Below the pieces are notes generated by a model. That model did no database searches, was not told the origin of the DNA, and saw nothing but the letters and a program-made list of their open reading frames with translations. The position numbers and the translations under genes were made by a program. A stretch of 64,000 nucleotides of DNA from Mycolicibacterium monacense (lineage in GTDB: Bacteria; Actinomycetota; Actinomycetes; Mycobacteriales; Mycobacteriaceae), in contig NZ_AP022617.1 in the NCBI RefSeq assembly GCF_010731575.1, forward strand, positions 62,001-126,000. Reading direction: 5' to 3'. How positions within the stretch are numbered: position 1 is the first letter of the stretch; each line of letters begins with the position of its first letter. Of this stretch, positions 1 to 8,190 are shown one piece after another.

Positions 1-233
1 ACCCCGCGGTCGAGGGCGAGGCCGAGGCAGTCCTCGAGCTGGGTGAGGAACGTCTTGGCGTAGCCGCGGTCGGGGTTCTTCGCCCGGTCGCGGGCCAGGA
101 TGAGCATGGTCAGTTCGGCGAGGTAGTCGCCGGTGAGGAAGTCGAGCTCACCGCCGGTGAGCATCTCCCGCATCGCGGCCAGGCGGTCTCCGTAGAAGCC
201 CGAGCAGTTGCCGATGCGCACCGGATCAGCCAA
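1..233 (-). CDS. AtuA/DUF1446-family protein, N-terminal part only
   Basis: Partial gene running off the left edge; only about 77 N-terminal codons are present. The protein opens ADPVRIGNCSGFYGDR, followed by LTGGELDFLTGDYLAELTM, which is the characteristic start of the AtuA (acyclic terpene utilisation, DUF1446) family often found beside acyl-CoA carboxylase and enoyl-CoA hydratase genes. The best start is TTG at 233 with GGAG a few bases upstream; a GTG at 221 is an in-frame alternative. It is divergent from the membrane-protein gene at 371. The true substrate cannot be inferred from this fragment. Confidence 0.72.
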   Translation of the reverse strand, partial: MADPVRIGNCSGFYGDRLAAMREMLTGGELDFLTGDYLAELTMLILARDRAKNPDRGYAKTFLTQLEDCLGLALDRG

Positions 234-370
234 CCCGTGCTCCCATGCCGGCTCCAATCGTCGTCGACGGCCAACCAACCGGTAGGTTAGCCGGTACTGC
301 CGGTTCCACGTCAAGGATTCGCGCGCGATTGGTGCGCCGGCGCCGCCGGGGCCGCCCAGATACTTGACCG

Positions 371-790
371 GTGTCGTGGGTCACGCAGGCATTGTTCGGG
401 GCGGTGTGGGCGGTGGGCGGTGTCGTCATCGGGCTCAGCCCGCCGCTGAGCGAGACCGGCAGGGGAGCGTCGACGCCGGTGGCGGGTTGGTTCTTCGCGG
501 CTTTCGGCGTGTATCTGCTGATCAGCGGGTTCCGTCGGACCGCGGATCCGCCGAGGGACCCCACGCGGCGCCCTCGGCACGCCAGCGGCCGTGAACCGGA
601 CCGTCGGACCGCGGTCGTGGTCCCGCTGTCCATCGTCATCACTGCGCTGGCGGGATTCGGCAGCATCTGGTGGGGCTTCACCTCGGGTAACGTCGCATTG
701 CTGTGGTTGGGCGTCCTGGGGGCCAGCATCATCGTGTTCGGCGCCCCGATCATCGTCGGCATGGTGCGCGACCGGAGGTCGCGGCGGTGA
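371..790 (+). CDS. small four-helix membrane protein, unknown function
   Basis: A 139-residue protein starting at GTG 371. Hydrophobic stretches lie near residues 6-25, 36-54, 76-98 and 104-128, giving two helical hairpins separated by a charged loop rich in Arg and Pro (residues 55-75), and a basic C-terminus. No enzyme motif is visible. It sits between the divergent AtuA-like gene and rpmF. The coding assignment rests on length, hydrophobic pattern and GC-rich third positions; function is unknown. Confidence 0.6.
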   Translation: MSWVTQALFGAVWAVGGVVIGLSPPLSETGRGASTPVAGWFFAAFGVYLLISGFRRTADPPRDPTRRPRHASGREPDRRTAVVVPLSIVITALAGFGSIWWGFTSGNVALLWLGVLGASIIVFGAPIIVGMVRDRRSRR

Positions 791-907
791 GCGCCCGCGT
801 TTTGGAGGCGGCGCAGCTCACCGGCTATCCTGAAGAGCACTTGCCGGCGCCCCGCCCTTGATCGGGTTTCGCGTGGCACCCGTACCCGTCAGAGGAGAAG
901 CTCGATC

Positions 908-1081
908 ATGGCTGTGCCCAAGCGCAGAATGTCGCGTTCGAACACTCGTAGCCGTCGCGCGCAGTGGAAGGCCAAGCCCACCGAACTCGTCGGTGTGACC
1001 GTCGCCGGCCAGCAGCACAAGGTGCCTCGTCGCCTGCTCAAGGCCGCCCGTCTCGGGCTCATCGACCTCGATCGTCGCTAG
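908..1081 (+). CDS. rpmF: 50S ribosomal protein L32
   Basis: A 57-residue basic protein beginning [21 protein letters not shown], the standard actinobacterial L32 start, and ending LGLIDLDRR. It binds the large ribosomal subunit near the peptidyl-transferase region. There is no CxxC pair, so this is the cysteine-free (zinc-independent) form. GAGGAGAAG lies about 8 nt before ATG 908. It precedes mprA in the same orientation, as in M. tuberculosis. Confidence 0.95.
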   Translation: MAVPKRRMSRSNTRSRRAQWKAKPTELVGVTVAGQQHKVPRRLLKAARLGLIDLDRR

Positions 1082-1108
1082 ACGACTTCGGGACGTCAGC
1101 GGCGCGCC

Positions 1109-1125
1109 TCTCAGCGCTCTCTCAG
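1109..1125 (+). promoter_or_regulatory. candidate MprA box upstream of mprA
   Basis: TCTCAG occurs at 1109-1114 and again at 1120-1125, 11 bp apart, so both face the same side of the helix, 17 bp before the mprA GTG. MprA is known to bind loosely conserved direct repeats upstream of its own gene; the match to that motif is from memory. This implies positive autoregulation. Confidence 0.6.
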
Positions 1126-1141
1126 GCGTTGAGGTGAAACT

Positions 1142-1834
1142 GTGCCTGTGCGCATACTTGTCGTCGACGACGATCGCGCGGTGCGAGAATCCCTGCGCCG
1201 GTCCCTGTCCTTCAACGGATATTCGGTCGAGTTGGCCCAGGACGGTGTCGAAGCTCTCGACCTGATCGCCAACAACCGGCCCGACGCCGTGGTGCTGGAC
1301 GTGATGATGCCCCGGCTCGACGGCCTCGAGGTGTGCCGGCAGCTTCGCAGCACCGGCGACGACCTGCCGATCCTGGTGCTGACGGCCCGTGACTCGGTGT
1401 CCGAGCGGGTCGCCGGACTCGATGCCGGCGCCGACGACTACCTGCCCAAACCGTTCGCGCTCGAGGAACTGCTCGCGCGGATGCGGGCCCTGCTGCGCCG
1501 CACCTCGCCCGACGAGGGCCCCGATTCCCCGGCGCTGACCTTTCTCGATCTGACCCTGGACCCGGTCACCCGCGAGGTGACCCGCGGGTCCCGGCAGATC
1601 AGCCTCACCCGCACCGAGTTCGCGTTGCTGGAGATGCTGATCGCCAATCCGCGCCGCGTGCTCACCCGCAGCCGCATCCTCGAGGAAGTGTGGGGCTTCG
1701 ACTTCCCGACCTCGGGGAACGCGCTCGAGGTGTACATCGGCTATTTGCGCCGGAAGACCGAAGCGTCCGGGGAGCCGCGACTGATCCACACCGTGCGCGG
1801 TGTGGGGTACGTGCTCCGCGAGACGCCCCCCTGA
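1142..1834 (+). CDS. mprA: envelope-stress response regulator MprA
   Basis: OmpR/PhoB-type regulator of 230 residues. The receiver domain (about 1-120) has the acidic pocket VVDDD at 7-11, phospho-acceptor Asp53 in VLDVMMP, and the KPF motif near residue 103; the C-terminal winged helix (about 135-228) ends RGVGYVLRE. The start is GTG 1142. The stop overlaps the mprB ATG (TGATG), so the pair is translationally coupled. In M. tuberculosis MprAB senses envelope and protein-folding stress and controls sigB, sigE and pepD; that role is inferred here from conservation and the pepD neighbour. Confidence 0.95.
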   Translation: MPVRILVVDDDRAVRESLRRSLSFNGYSVELAQDGVEALDLIANNRPDAVVLDVMMPRLDGLEVCRQLRSTGDDLPILVLTARDSVSERVAGLDAGADDYLPKPFALEELLARMRALLRRTSPDEGPDSPALTFLDLTLDPVTREVTRGSRQISLTRTEFALLEMLIANPRRVLTRSRILEEVWGFDFPTSGNALEVYIGYLRRKTEASGEPRLIHTVRGVGYVLRETPP

Positions 1835-3381
1835 TGACCCTGCCACCTCAACCGTCGCGGCTGAAACCCCCGCGCAACACCAGTTCCCTGTCGTTGCGGT
1901 GGCGAGTGATGCTGCTGGCGATGTCGATGGTGGCGATGGTCGTGGTGCTGATGTCGGTCGCCGTGTACGCCGTCGTGTCCCGGGCGCTCTACGACGACAT
2001 CGACAACCAACTGCACAGCCGCGCGCGCCTGCTGATCGAGAGCGGCTCGTTGGCCGCCGACCCCGGTAAGGCGATCGAGGGCACCGCGTACTCGGACGTC
2101 AACGCGATGCTGGTGAACCCGGGCCGGTCGATCTACACCGCCAACCAGCAGGGGCAGACGCTTCCGCTCGGTGAGGCCGAGAAGGACGTCATCTCCGGTG
2201 AGCTGCTGCTGTCGCTGCGGACGGCGAACCATCAGCGCATCCTCGCCGTGCATCTCACCAACGGCAGTTCGCTCCTCATCTCCAAGAGCCTGGCGCCGAC
2301 GGGTCAGGTGCTCGGCCGCCTCGGCACGGTGCTGCTGATCGTCGGCGGGGTCGGGGTGGCGGTCGCGGCCATCGCGGGCGGGATGGTCGCCAGGGCGGGG
2401 CTGCGGCCGGTGGGCCGCTTGACCCAGGCGGCCGAACGGGTGGCCCGCACCGACGATCTGCGGCCGATCCCGGTCTTCGGCAGCGACGAACTCGCCCGTC
2501 TCACCGAGGCGTTCAACATGATGCTGCGGGCGCTGACGGAGTCGCGCGAACGGCAGGCGCGGTTGGTGTCCGACGCGGGCCACGAGCTGCGCACCCCGCT
2601 GACGTCTCTGCGCACCAACGTCGAACTGCTGATGGCCTCGCAGGCGCCGGGCGCGCCCCGGCTGCCCGAGGAGGAGATGGCCGGGCTGCGGGCCGATGTG
2701 ATCGCCCAGATCGAGGAACTGTCCACGCTGGTGGGCGATCTGGTCGACCTCACCCGCGACGAAGCGGGCGGGGTGGTCTACGAGACCGTCGACATGGCCG
2801 AGGTGGTCGACCGCAGCCTCGAGCGAGTTCGGCGGCGGCGCAACGACATCGAGTTCGACGTCAACGTCGTCGGCTGGCAGGTCTACGGCGACGCCGCGGG
2901 GCTGGCCCGGGCCGTGCTCAATCTCCTTGACAATGCGGCGAAGTGGAGCCCGCCCGGTGGTCGGGTCGGAGTCCGCTTGACCCAGACGGATCCGGTCCAC
3001 GCCGAACTCGTCGTATCCGACCGGGGCCCGGGGATACCGGAAGCCGAACGCAGGCTGGTGTTCGAGCGGTTCTACCGTTCGACGGCTGCGCGCGCGATGC
3101 CCGGCTCCGGACTCGGCTTGGCGATCGTCAAACAGGTCGTCCTCAAACACGGTGGCGCACTGCGGGTCGAGGACACGGTGCCGGGCGGCAACCCGCCGGG
3201 CACCTCGTTCTACGTGATGCTGCCGGGCCGTCCGCTGACCCCGGGCGGTAACGGAACCGCGCCGGTGCCGGCGGCGCAGTTCGACCCCGACATGCGTTCG
3301 GCCGGCTCGCGCGCGGACCGACGGGTGATCAAGAACACTGAGACGAACGGCAAGTCTCGGTCCGCTTCGAAGGAACTCTAA
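1834..3381 (+). CDS. mprB: sensor histidine kinase MprB
   Basis: Membrane kinase of 515 residues. TM1 lies near residues 27-49 and TM2 near 161-186, framing an extracytoplasmic sensor of about 110 residues; then a HAMP linker, the dimerisation H-box with His250 in DAGHELRTPLTSL, and a HATPase domain with N-box Asn363 (NLLDNAAKWSP), G1 DRGPGIP and G2 GSGLGLAIVKQ. ATG 1834 overlaps the mprA stop. The last residues (after about 480) are Ser/Arg/Lys-rich and probably disordered. Partner of MprA; pepD follows. Confidence 0.95.
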   Translation: MTLPPQPSRLKPPRNTSSLSLRWRVMLLAMSMVAMVVVLMSVAVYAVVSRALYDDIDNQLHSRARLLIESGSLAADPGKAIEGTAYSDVNAMLVNPGRSIYTANQQGQTLPLGEAEKDVISGELLLSLRTANHQRILAVHLTNGSSLLISKSLAPTGQVLGRLGTVLLIVGGVGVAVAAIAGGMVARAGLRPVGRLTQAAERVARTDDLRPIPVFGSDELARLTEAFNMMLRALTESRERQARLVSDAGHELRTPLTSLRTNVELLMASQAPGAPRLPEEEMAGLRADVIAQIEELSTLVGDLVDLTRDEAGGVVYETVDMAEVVDRSLERVRRRRNDIEFDVNVVGWQVYGDAAGLARAVLNLLDNAAKWSPPGGRVGVRLTQTDPVHAELVVSDRGPGIPEAERRLVFERFYRSTAARAMPGSGLGLAIVKQVVLKHGGALRVEDTVPGGNPPGTSFYVMLPGRPLTPGGNGTAPVPAAQFDPDMRSAGSRADRRVIKNTETNGKSRSASKEL

Positions 3382-3387
3382 GTGGAT

Positions 3388-3403
3388 TCTCAGTCCATCT
3401 GGG
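3388..3403 (+). promoter_or_regulatory. candidate MprA site upstream of pepD
   Basis: TCTCAG at 3388-3393 is followed by the degenerate TCTGGG at 3398-3403, just after the mprB stop and about 70 bp before the chosen pepD start. MprA is known to regulate pepD directly in M. tuberculosis. Weaker than the pair before mprA. Confidence 0.4.
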
Positions 3404-3470
3404 CACTGTGAGGACAAGTACTTCGTTAAACGAACTGTCGGACCACTCACCAGGAGAGCATCGAAGCGAC

Positions 3471-4793
3471 ATGACGAACCACCCGAGGTATTCGCCGCCG
3501 CCGCAACAACAGCCGGGTCACCGCCCGGTAGGCCCGGACACGGGGTATCAGGGCGCGGACCCCTACTCGCAGCAGCAGCCGTACGACTGGAGGTACGCGG
3601 CGCAACCGCAGCAGCAGTTCCGCGCGCCGTATGACCCCTACCGGGGCGCCGCCCAGCCGACCGCTGTGATGCCGCAGCCGCGCCCTACGCAAAAGCGTTC
3701 GCGCGCAGGCGCATTGACGGTCGGCGCATTGGCGGTGGCCGTGGTGTCGGCGGGTATCGGTGGCGGTGTGGCGACGATGGTCCAGCAGGACCGCCCGTCC
3801 TTCGGCAGCTCTATCACGGGTGCGGCGCCGAGCGTGCCCGCCGCCGCGCTGCCCGCGGGCTCGGTGGAGCAGGTGGCCGCCAAGGTGGTGCCGAGTGTGG
3901 TGAAGCTCGAGACGAACCTGGGCCGGGCGTCGGAGGAGGGTTCGGGCATCATCCTCACCTCCGACGGTCTGATCCTGACGAACAACCACGTCGTGGCCGC
4001 GGCCGCCGACGGTCCCGGGGCCCCCGGCGGCGCCCAGACCAAGGTGATCCTCTCCGACGGCCGCACCACGTCGTTCACCGTCGTCGGCACCGATCCCAGC
4101 AGCGACATCGCGGTGGTCCGCGCCGAGAAGGTCTCGGGCCTGACGCCGATCACGCTGGGTTCGTCGAGCGATCTGCGCGTCGGTCAGGACGTGGTCGCGA
4201 TCGGTTCGCCGCTCGGGCTCGAGGGGACGGTCACCACCGGCATCATCAGCGCGCTGAACCGGCCGGTCGCCGCCGGCGGCGATACGCGCAACCAGAACAC
4301 GGTTCTCGACGCCATCCAGACCGACGCCGCGATCAACCCCGGTAACTCGGGTGGTGCGCTGGTGAACATGAACGGTGAGCTGGTCGGCGTGAACTCGGCC
4401 ATCGCCACCATGGGCGGTGACTCGGCGCAGGCGCAGAGCGGTTCGATCGGTCTCGGCTTCGCGATCCCCGTGGATCAGGCCAAGCGCATCGCCGACGAGT
4501 TGATCCAGAACGGCAGCGCCTCACACGCGTCGCTCGGGGTGCAGGTCAGCAACGACGCCGCGACCGACGGCGCGAAGATCGTCGAGGTCAACCAGGGTGG
4601 CGCCGCGGCGGCGGCGGGTCTGCCCAGCGGCGTGGTGGTGACCAAGGTCGACGACCGGGTGATCAACAGCGCCGATGCGCTCGTGGCGGCGGTGCGGTCC
4701 AAGGCACCCGGCGACAAGGTCACGCTGACCTATCTCGATCCGTCGGGCAAGCCGCAGAGCGTGCAGGTGACTCTCGGGAAGATGCAGCAGTGA
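3471..4793 (+). CDS. pepD: HtrA-like serine protease PepD
   Basis: Membrane-anchored DegP/HtrA protease of 440 residues. A Pro/Gln-rich cytoplasmic N-terminus is followed by one TM helix (about 78-98), a trypsin-like domain with His173 (NNHVVAAA), Asp212 (SSDIAVVR) and Ser293 (NPGNSGGAL), and a C-terminal PDZ domain (about 345-438). ATG 3471 gives MTNHPRYSPPPQQQ, matching the remembered M. tuberculosis sequence; an upstream GTG at 3408 would add 21 residues. The AGGAGA sequence is 14 nt before 3471, rather far. It works in extracytoplasmic protein quality control and follows mprAB. Confidence 0.93.
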   Translation: MTNHPRYSPPPQQQPGHRPVGPDTGYQGADPYSQQQPYDWRYAAQPQQQFRAPYDPYRGAAQPTAVMPQPRPTQKRSRAGALTVGALAVAVVSAGIGGGVATMVQQDRPSFGSSITGAAPSVPAAALPAGSVEQVAAKVVPSVVKLETNLGRASEEGSGIILTSDGLILTNNHVVAAAADGPGAPGGAQTKVILSDGRTTSFTVVGTDPSSDIAVVRAEKVSGLTPITLGSSSDLRVGQDVVAIGSPLGLEGTVTTGIISALNRPVAAGGDTRNQNTVLDAIQTDAAINPGNSGGALVNMNGELVGVNSAIATMGGDSAQAQSGSIGLGFAIPVDQAKRIADELIQNGSASHASLGVQVSNDAATDGAKIVEVNQGGAAAAAGLPSGVVVTKVDDRVINSADALVAAVRSKAPGDKVTLTYLDPSGKPQSVQVTLGKMQQ

Positions 4794-4864
4794 CCACCGG
4801 GACCGGACCGGGAACACTGCGAGTGGCTGCGTCGCTGTCCGTGCCCACATATACGGTTGAGGTC

Positions 4865-5362
4865 ATGGAGCAGCCAGGGGAGTTGGTGGGCCGTGCGCTC
4901 GTCATCGTCGTCGATGACCGCACCGCCCACGGCGACGAAGAGGATCACAGCGGTCCGTTGGTCACCGAGCTTCTCGGTGAGGCGGGTTTCGTCGTCGACG
5001 GTGTCGTGGTGGTGTCCGCTGACGAGGTGGAGATCCGCAACGCGCTGAACACCGCCGTGATCGGCGGGGTGGACCTCGTCGTGTCGGTCGGCGGCACTGG
5101 CGTGACGCCGCGCGACGTGACGCCGGAGGCGACGCGGGACATCCTCGACCGTGAACTCCTCGGCATCTCGGAGGCGCTGCGCGCGTCCGGGCTGTCCGCA
5201 GGCATCGTCGACGCCGGGGTGTCGCGCGGGCTGGCCGGTATCTCGGGCAGCACCCTGGTGGTCAACATCGCCGGATCCCGCGCGGCGGTGCGCGACGGCA
5301 TGGCCACGCTGAGCCCGTTGGCCGTGCAAATCATCGGACAGCTATCAAGTCTGGAAATCTGA
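4865..5362 (+). CDS. moaB2: MoaB-like molybdopterin-binding protein MoaB2
   Basis: MoaB/Mog fold protein of 165 residues from ATG 4865; an in-frame GTG at 4790 overlapping the pepD stop would give 190. The MPT-binding signature SVGGTGVTPRDVTPEAT and the later GLAGISGSTLVVNIAGS loop are intact. It belongs to molybdenum-cofactor adenylation-type proteins. In mycobacteria it stays next to pepD, and an interaction with SigE has been reported in M. tuberculosis, which would link it to the MprAB stress circuit (from memory). Confidence 0.88.
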   Translation: MEQPGELVGRALVIVVDDRTAHGDEEDHSGPLVTELLGEAGFVVDGVVVVSADEVEIRNALNTAVIGGVDLVVSVGGTGVTPRDVTPEATRDILDRELLGISEALRASGLSAGIVDAGVSRGLAGISGSTLVVNIAGSRAAVRDGMATLSPLAVQIIGQLSSLEI

Positions 5363-5381
5363 CGTCGATTCGTCCTGGCAA

Positions 5382-5430
5382 GACGCCGCGGCGACGCCCT
5401 CACAGCGTCGCCTCGGCGTCTTCTTCGTTT
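5382..5430 (+). terminator. intrinsic terminator after moaB2
   Basis: GACGCCGCGGCGACG (5382-5396) pairs with CGTCGCCTCGGCGTC (5406-5420), one mismatch, 9-nt loop, followed by TTCTTCGTTT. It closes the mprAB-pepD-moaB2 transcription unit. Confidence 0.75.
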
Positions 5431-5520
5431 GCGCCCGTTACGGCGACTGTCTGCAGTGTTACGGGCATATGAACAGTAATCCCACACCATTTGTGATCTT
5501 GATCACAGGCAAGGAATCTC

Positions 5521-5679
5521 GTGACGAAGCAATCGAAGCCCGCACCCGATTCAGTTAACAAAATCTTCGGCGAGACCCTGCCTGAGACGTCGTCCGACGA
5601 ACGCGACGACCGGGCGTTCGAGGACGAGGCCCAGCATGATCGATGGCTGCGCGACAACATTCCGCCTCACCACGGTTGA
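5521..5679 (+). CDS. small acidic conserved protein (52 aa)
   Basis: GTG 5521 opens a 52-codon frame with AAGGA about 7 nt upstream. The product, beginning VTKQSKPAPDSVNKIFGE and ending RWLRDNIPPHHG, is highly charged, with an acidic middle (ETSSDERDDRAFEDEAQHD) and no hydrophobic segment. It looks like a short conserved actinobacterial protein of unknown function; the C-terminal pattern WLRDN..PHH is distinctive. It is too short for ordinary gene calling. Confidence 0.6.
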   Translation: MTKQSKPAPDSVNKIFGETLPETSSDERDDRAFEDEAQHDRWLRDNIPPHHG

Positions 5680-6064
5680 TATGGCGCTTCATCGCCAACT
5701 GCGGGTTTCTACCCCAGTCAAGTAACCTGACTTATGACGTTCGCGCGCCGCCGTCGATGTCCACTCCGTCGGCGGCCGCTGGCACCGTCGTCGCAATGCC
5801 ACCGCTTCGCCGATCGTCAGCGAATACTCAGCAAATCTTGATCTTCGCGTGACCTCGCCACTAGGGCCGCACCGTCTGCGTTGCCGCCCCGAAGGGTCCC
5901 CTATATGTTCCTCGTGTCAACGATGAGCTAGGCGTAAGAGCAATCTGTGGGGTTTCTAATTTGCCCCACATTTTGAACTTGCAAGGTGTGTGGTGGAGCG
6001 GTAAGGGCCAGGCACCCAACAACAACTCGGTGAGCAGTCACCGGCCATAACAGCTAGGGAGAAC
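5680..6064 (+). other. intergenic region carrying the porin-1 5' region
   Basis: No convincing gene. Locally AT-rich, with GGGGTTTCTAATTTGCCCC near 5950 forming an imperfect inverted repeat. The last 20 bases (ACAGCTAGGGAGA then ATG) are shared with porins 2 and 3, but the rest differs from them. The promoter was not located; in M. smegmatis the mspA promoter lies several hundred bases upstream. Confidence 0.5.
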
Positions 6065-6715
6065 ATGAAGGCAATCAGTCGGGTGCTGATCGCGTTGGTG
6101 GCGGCCATCGCGGCTCTGTTCACGAGCACGGGCACCTCCAACGCAGGTCTGGACAACGAGCTCAGCCTGGTCGACGGGCAGGGCCGGACGCTGACGATTC
6201 AGCAGTGGGACACGTTCCTCAACGGGGTGTTCCCGCTGGACCGCAACCGGCTCACCCGTGAGTGGTTCCACTCGGGTCGGGCGAAGTACATCGTGGCCGG
6301 TGAGGGTGCCGAGGACTTCGAGGGTTCACTCGAGCTGGGTTACCAGATCGGCTTCCCCTGGTCGTTGGGTGTGGGCATCAACTTCAGCTACACCACCCCC
6401 AACATCGCCTTCGACGGCCTGGAAGGCGCCAACTTCTTCGACGCCGGCATCGGTAACGAGTTCACCGGCATCGTGACCCCGCCGCTGTTCCCGGGTGTGT
6501 CGATCAGCGCCGACCTGGGCAACGGCCCGGGCATCCAGGAGGTGGCCACCTTCGCCGTCGACGTGGAGGGCGCCGAGGGTGCGGTCGCGGTCTCGAACGC
6601 TCACGGCACGGTGACCGGTGCGGCCGGTGGCGTGCTGCTGCGTCCCTACGCCCGGCTGATCGCCTCGACCGGTGACAGCGTCACCACCTACGGCGAACCC
6701 TGGAACATGAACTGA
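6065..6715 (+). CDS. mspA: MspA-family outer-membrane porin, copy 1
   Basis: Octameric mycomembrane porin for small hydrophilic solutes. 216 residues; signal peptide 1-27 (cleavage after TSNA) then mature GLDNELSLVDGQ, matching MspA. Conserved blocks include QQWDTFLNGVFPLDRN, FHSGRAKYIVAG, GYQIGFPWSLGVGINFSYT and the C-terminus TTYGEPWNMN. Residues 120-134 (EGANFFDAGIGNEFT) align with the MspA constriction loop but lack its paired-Asp sequence; acids are D117, E120, D126 and E132. RBS GGGAGA. First of three tandem copies. Confidence 0.95.
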   Translation: MKAISRVLIALVAAIAALFTSTGTSNAGLDNELSLVDGQGRTLTIQQWDTFLNGVFPLDRNRLTREWFHSGRAKYIVAGEGAEDFEGSLELGYQIGFPWSLGVGINFSYTTPNIAFDGLEGANFFDAGIGNEFTGIVTPPLFPGVSISADLGNGPGIQEVATFAVDVEGAEGAVAVSNAHGTVTGAAGGVLLRPYARLIASTGDSVTTYGEPWNMN

Positions 6716-6733
6716 GTTCCCGGTAGACCGAAG

Positions 6734-6768
6734 GAGCCCCGCGGGTCACGTACCCGCGGGGCTCTTTC
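6734..6768 (+). terminator. intrinsic terminator of porin copy 1
   Basis: GAGCCCCGCGGGT (6734-6746) pairs perfectly with ACCCGCGGGGCTC (6752-6764), 5-nt loop, then TTTCG. Perfect 13-bp stem. Confidence 0.9.
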
Positions 6769-7054
6769 GTGTCTGCCTCCGGTTTGCCGGCGCTGTTCTC
6801 CACCGGCGCGGGCGACGGCGTCGAAGTCCCGCCGGCAGCCGAACCGCCACCTCCCTCTCGTGCCGCCAGGCGTCGGATCAGGCCGACGAAACGTTTGCGA
6901 ATGGAAAAAGTCTGCGCAACGACCGCAAATTCAATTTGTTTCTGATCGCAAAAAGCCTCGCCAACTCGACACGGCTGGGCTGTTTTCTTTTTTAAATAGT
7001 TAATGGTTCGAAGGCCGTAAAAACCCAGGTCAGAGGCCCAAAAGAATGGCTTGT
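6769..7054 (+). other. AT-rich spacer between porins 1 and 2
   Basis: No gene seen. From about 6890 the sequence is unusually AT-rich for this genome, with T runs and a TTTTTTAAATAGTTAATGG segment near 6990. It may hold promoter elements for porin 2, but none is clear enough to call. Confidence 0.5.
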
Positions 7055-7231
7055 CGCTATCTGTTGTCGGTTCTTTTTCGCCCTGTTATGTTTTGCGCGT
7101 CACTGACGATGAGATACGCATGAGACAACTGGTGCGGATTCTCATCGCAGTCACATGTTGGGCTCATGGGTGTGTGGTCTCCAGGCGACCAGGCGCCCGA
7201 CGAAATATTCGGTGCGACAGCTAGGGAGATC
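7055..7231 (+). repeat. duplicated porin 5' region, unit A
   Basis: This 177-bp segment recurs at 8014-8190 before porin 3. The two differ by a few substitutions, a 1-nt deletion (GTTGGGCTCAT versus GTTGGCTCAT) and a compensating 1-nt insertion near the end. Together with the porin frames this shows that copies 2 and 3 arose by duplication of a promoter-plus-gene unit. Porin 1 has a different upstream region. Confidence 0.9.
7120..7224 (+). CDS. 34-codon leader ORF before porin 2
   Basis: ATG 7120 to TAG 7222-7224, beginning MRQLVRILIAVTCW. The stop is followed directly by the porin-2 GGGAGA and lies 7 nt before its ATG, so terminating ribosomes would sit on the porin Shine-Dalgarno. The partner at 8079 has the same length and end despite an internal frame change. 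It could be a coupling or leader peptide; a chance ORF cannot be excluded. The coding evidence is conservation of both ends only. Confidence 0.35.
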   Translation: MRQLVRILIAVTCWAHGCVVSRRPGARRNIRCDS

Positions 7232-7882
7232 ATGAAAGCAATCAGTCGGGTGCTGATCGCGTTGGTGGCGGCCATCGCGGCTCTGTTCACGAGCACGGGC
7301 ACCTCCAACGCAGGTCTGGACAACGAGCTCAGCCTGGTCGACGGGCAGGGCCGGACGCTGACGATTCAGCAGTGGGACACGTTCCTCAACGGGGTGTTCC
7401 CGCTGGACCGCAACCGGCTCACCCGTGAGTGGTTCCACTCGGGTCGGGCGAAGTACATCGTGGCCGGTGAGGGTGCCGAGGACTTCGAGGGTTCACTCGA
7501 GCTGGGTTACCAGATCGGCTTCCCCTGGTCGTTGGGTGTGGGCATCAACTTCAGCTACACCACCCCCAACATCGCCTTCGACGGCCTGGACACGGTGATC
7601 GTGGGTGAGGGTGGAGTTCTTTCACCGTTCGAGGGCATCGTGACGCCGCCGCTGTTCCCGGGTGTGTCGATCAGCGCCGACCTGGGCAACGGCCCGGGCA
7701 TCCAGGAAGTGGCCACCTTCGCCGTCGACGTCACGGGTGCCGACGGAGCGGTTGCGGTTTCGAACGCGCACGGCACGGTGACCGGCGCCGCCGGTGGCGT
7801 GCTGCTGCGTCCCTACGCCCGGCTGATCGCCTCCTCCGGTGACAGCGTCACCACCTACGGCGAACCCTGGAACATGAACTGA
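7232..7882 (+). CDS. MspA-family outer-membrane porin, copy 2
   Basis: 216 residues with the same 27-residue signal peptide and mature start as copy 1. Nearly identical to copies 1 and 3 up to residue 119, then residues 120-134 read DTVIVGEGGVLSPFE, entirely unlike the other two, with acids D117, D120, E126 and E134. After that it is again nearly identical apart from VDVTGADGAV. Because this segment aligns with the MspA eyelet, pore charge and selectivity should differ. RBS GGGAGATC. ATG 7232 is chosen over an in-frame ATG at 7166 because the signal peptide starts there. Confidence 0.95.
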   Translation: MKAISRVLIALVAAIAALFTSTGTSNAGLDNELSLVDGQGRTLTIQQWDTFLNGVFPLDRNRLTREWFHSGRAKYIVAGEGAEDFEGSLELGYQIGFPWSLGVGINFSYTTPNIAFDGLDTVIVGEGGVLSPFEGIVTPPLFPGVSISADLGNGPGIQEVATFAVDVTGADGAVAVSNAHGTVTGAAGGVLLRPYARLIASSGDSVTTYGEPWNMN

Positions 7883-7902
7883 GCCTGGTCCATCGCAGAA
7901 GG

Positions 7903-7936
7903 AGCCCGCGGGTCACTTAACCCGCGGGCTTCTTCT
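7903..7936 (+). terminator. intrinsic terminator of porin copy 2
   Basis: AGCCCGCGGGT (7903-7913) pairs with ACCCGCGGGCT (7920-7930), 6-nt loop, followed by TCTTCTCGTT. Same design as after copy 1, so each porin forms its own transcription unit. Confidence 0.85.
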
Positions 7937-8013
7937 CGTTAAGGACCCGGTAACCCGAGCCGGCCCGATAGGCCAGCGTTTCCGCAGATAGACGGCGTGA
8001 CCGGACGTTCGCG

Positions 8014-8190
8014 CGCTATCTGTTGTCGGTTCTTAGCCGCCCTGTTATGTTTTGCGCGTCACTGACGATGAGATACGCATGAGACAACTGGTGCGGATTC
8101 TCATCGCAGTCACATGTTGGCTCATGGGTGTGTGGTCTCCAGGCGACCAGGCGCCCGAAGACAATATTCGGCGCGACAGCTAGGGAGATC
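8014..8190 (+). repeat. duplicated porin 5' region, unit B
   Basis: Second copy of the 177-bp segment found at 7055-7231, ending at the porin-3 start codon. It carries the same CGCCCTGTTATGTTTTGCGC block, which may include a -10 element (TATGTT), though no start site can be fixed from sequence. Confidence 0.9.
8079..8183 (+). CDS. 34-codon leader ORF before porin 3
   Basis: ATG 8079 to TAG 8181-8183, again starting MRQLVRILIAVTCW and ending at the TAG that abuts the porin Shine-Dalgarno. Relative to the copy before porin 2, a 1-nt loss and a 1-nt gain change the middle residues (here WLMGVWSPGDQAP) but restore the same stop. Possible leader peptide. Confidence 0.35.
   Translation: MRQLVRILIAVTCWLMGVWSPGDQAPEDNIRRDS

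Noticed and set aside
5643..5852. 69-codon ORF downstream of the 52-aa gene
   Set aside because: Overlaps the better-supported 52-codon frame and has Ser/Ala-rich composition without an RBS.
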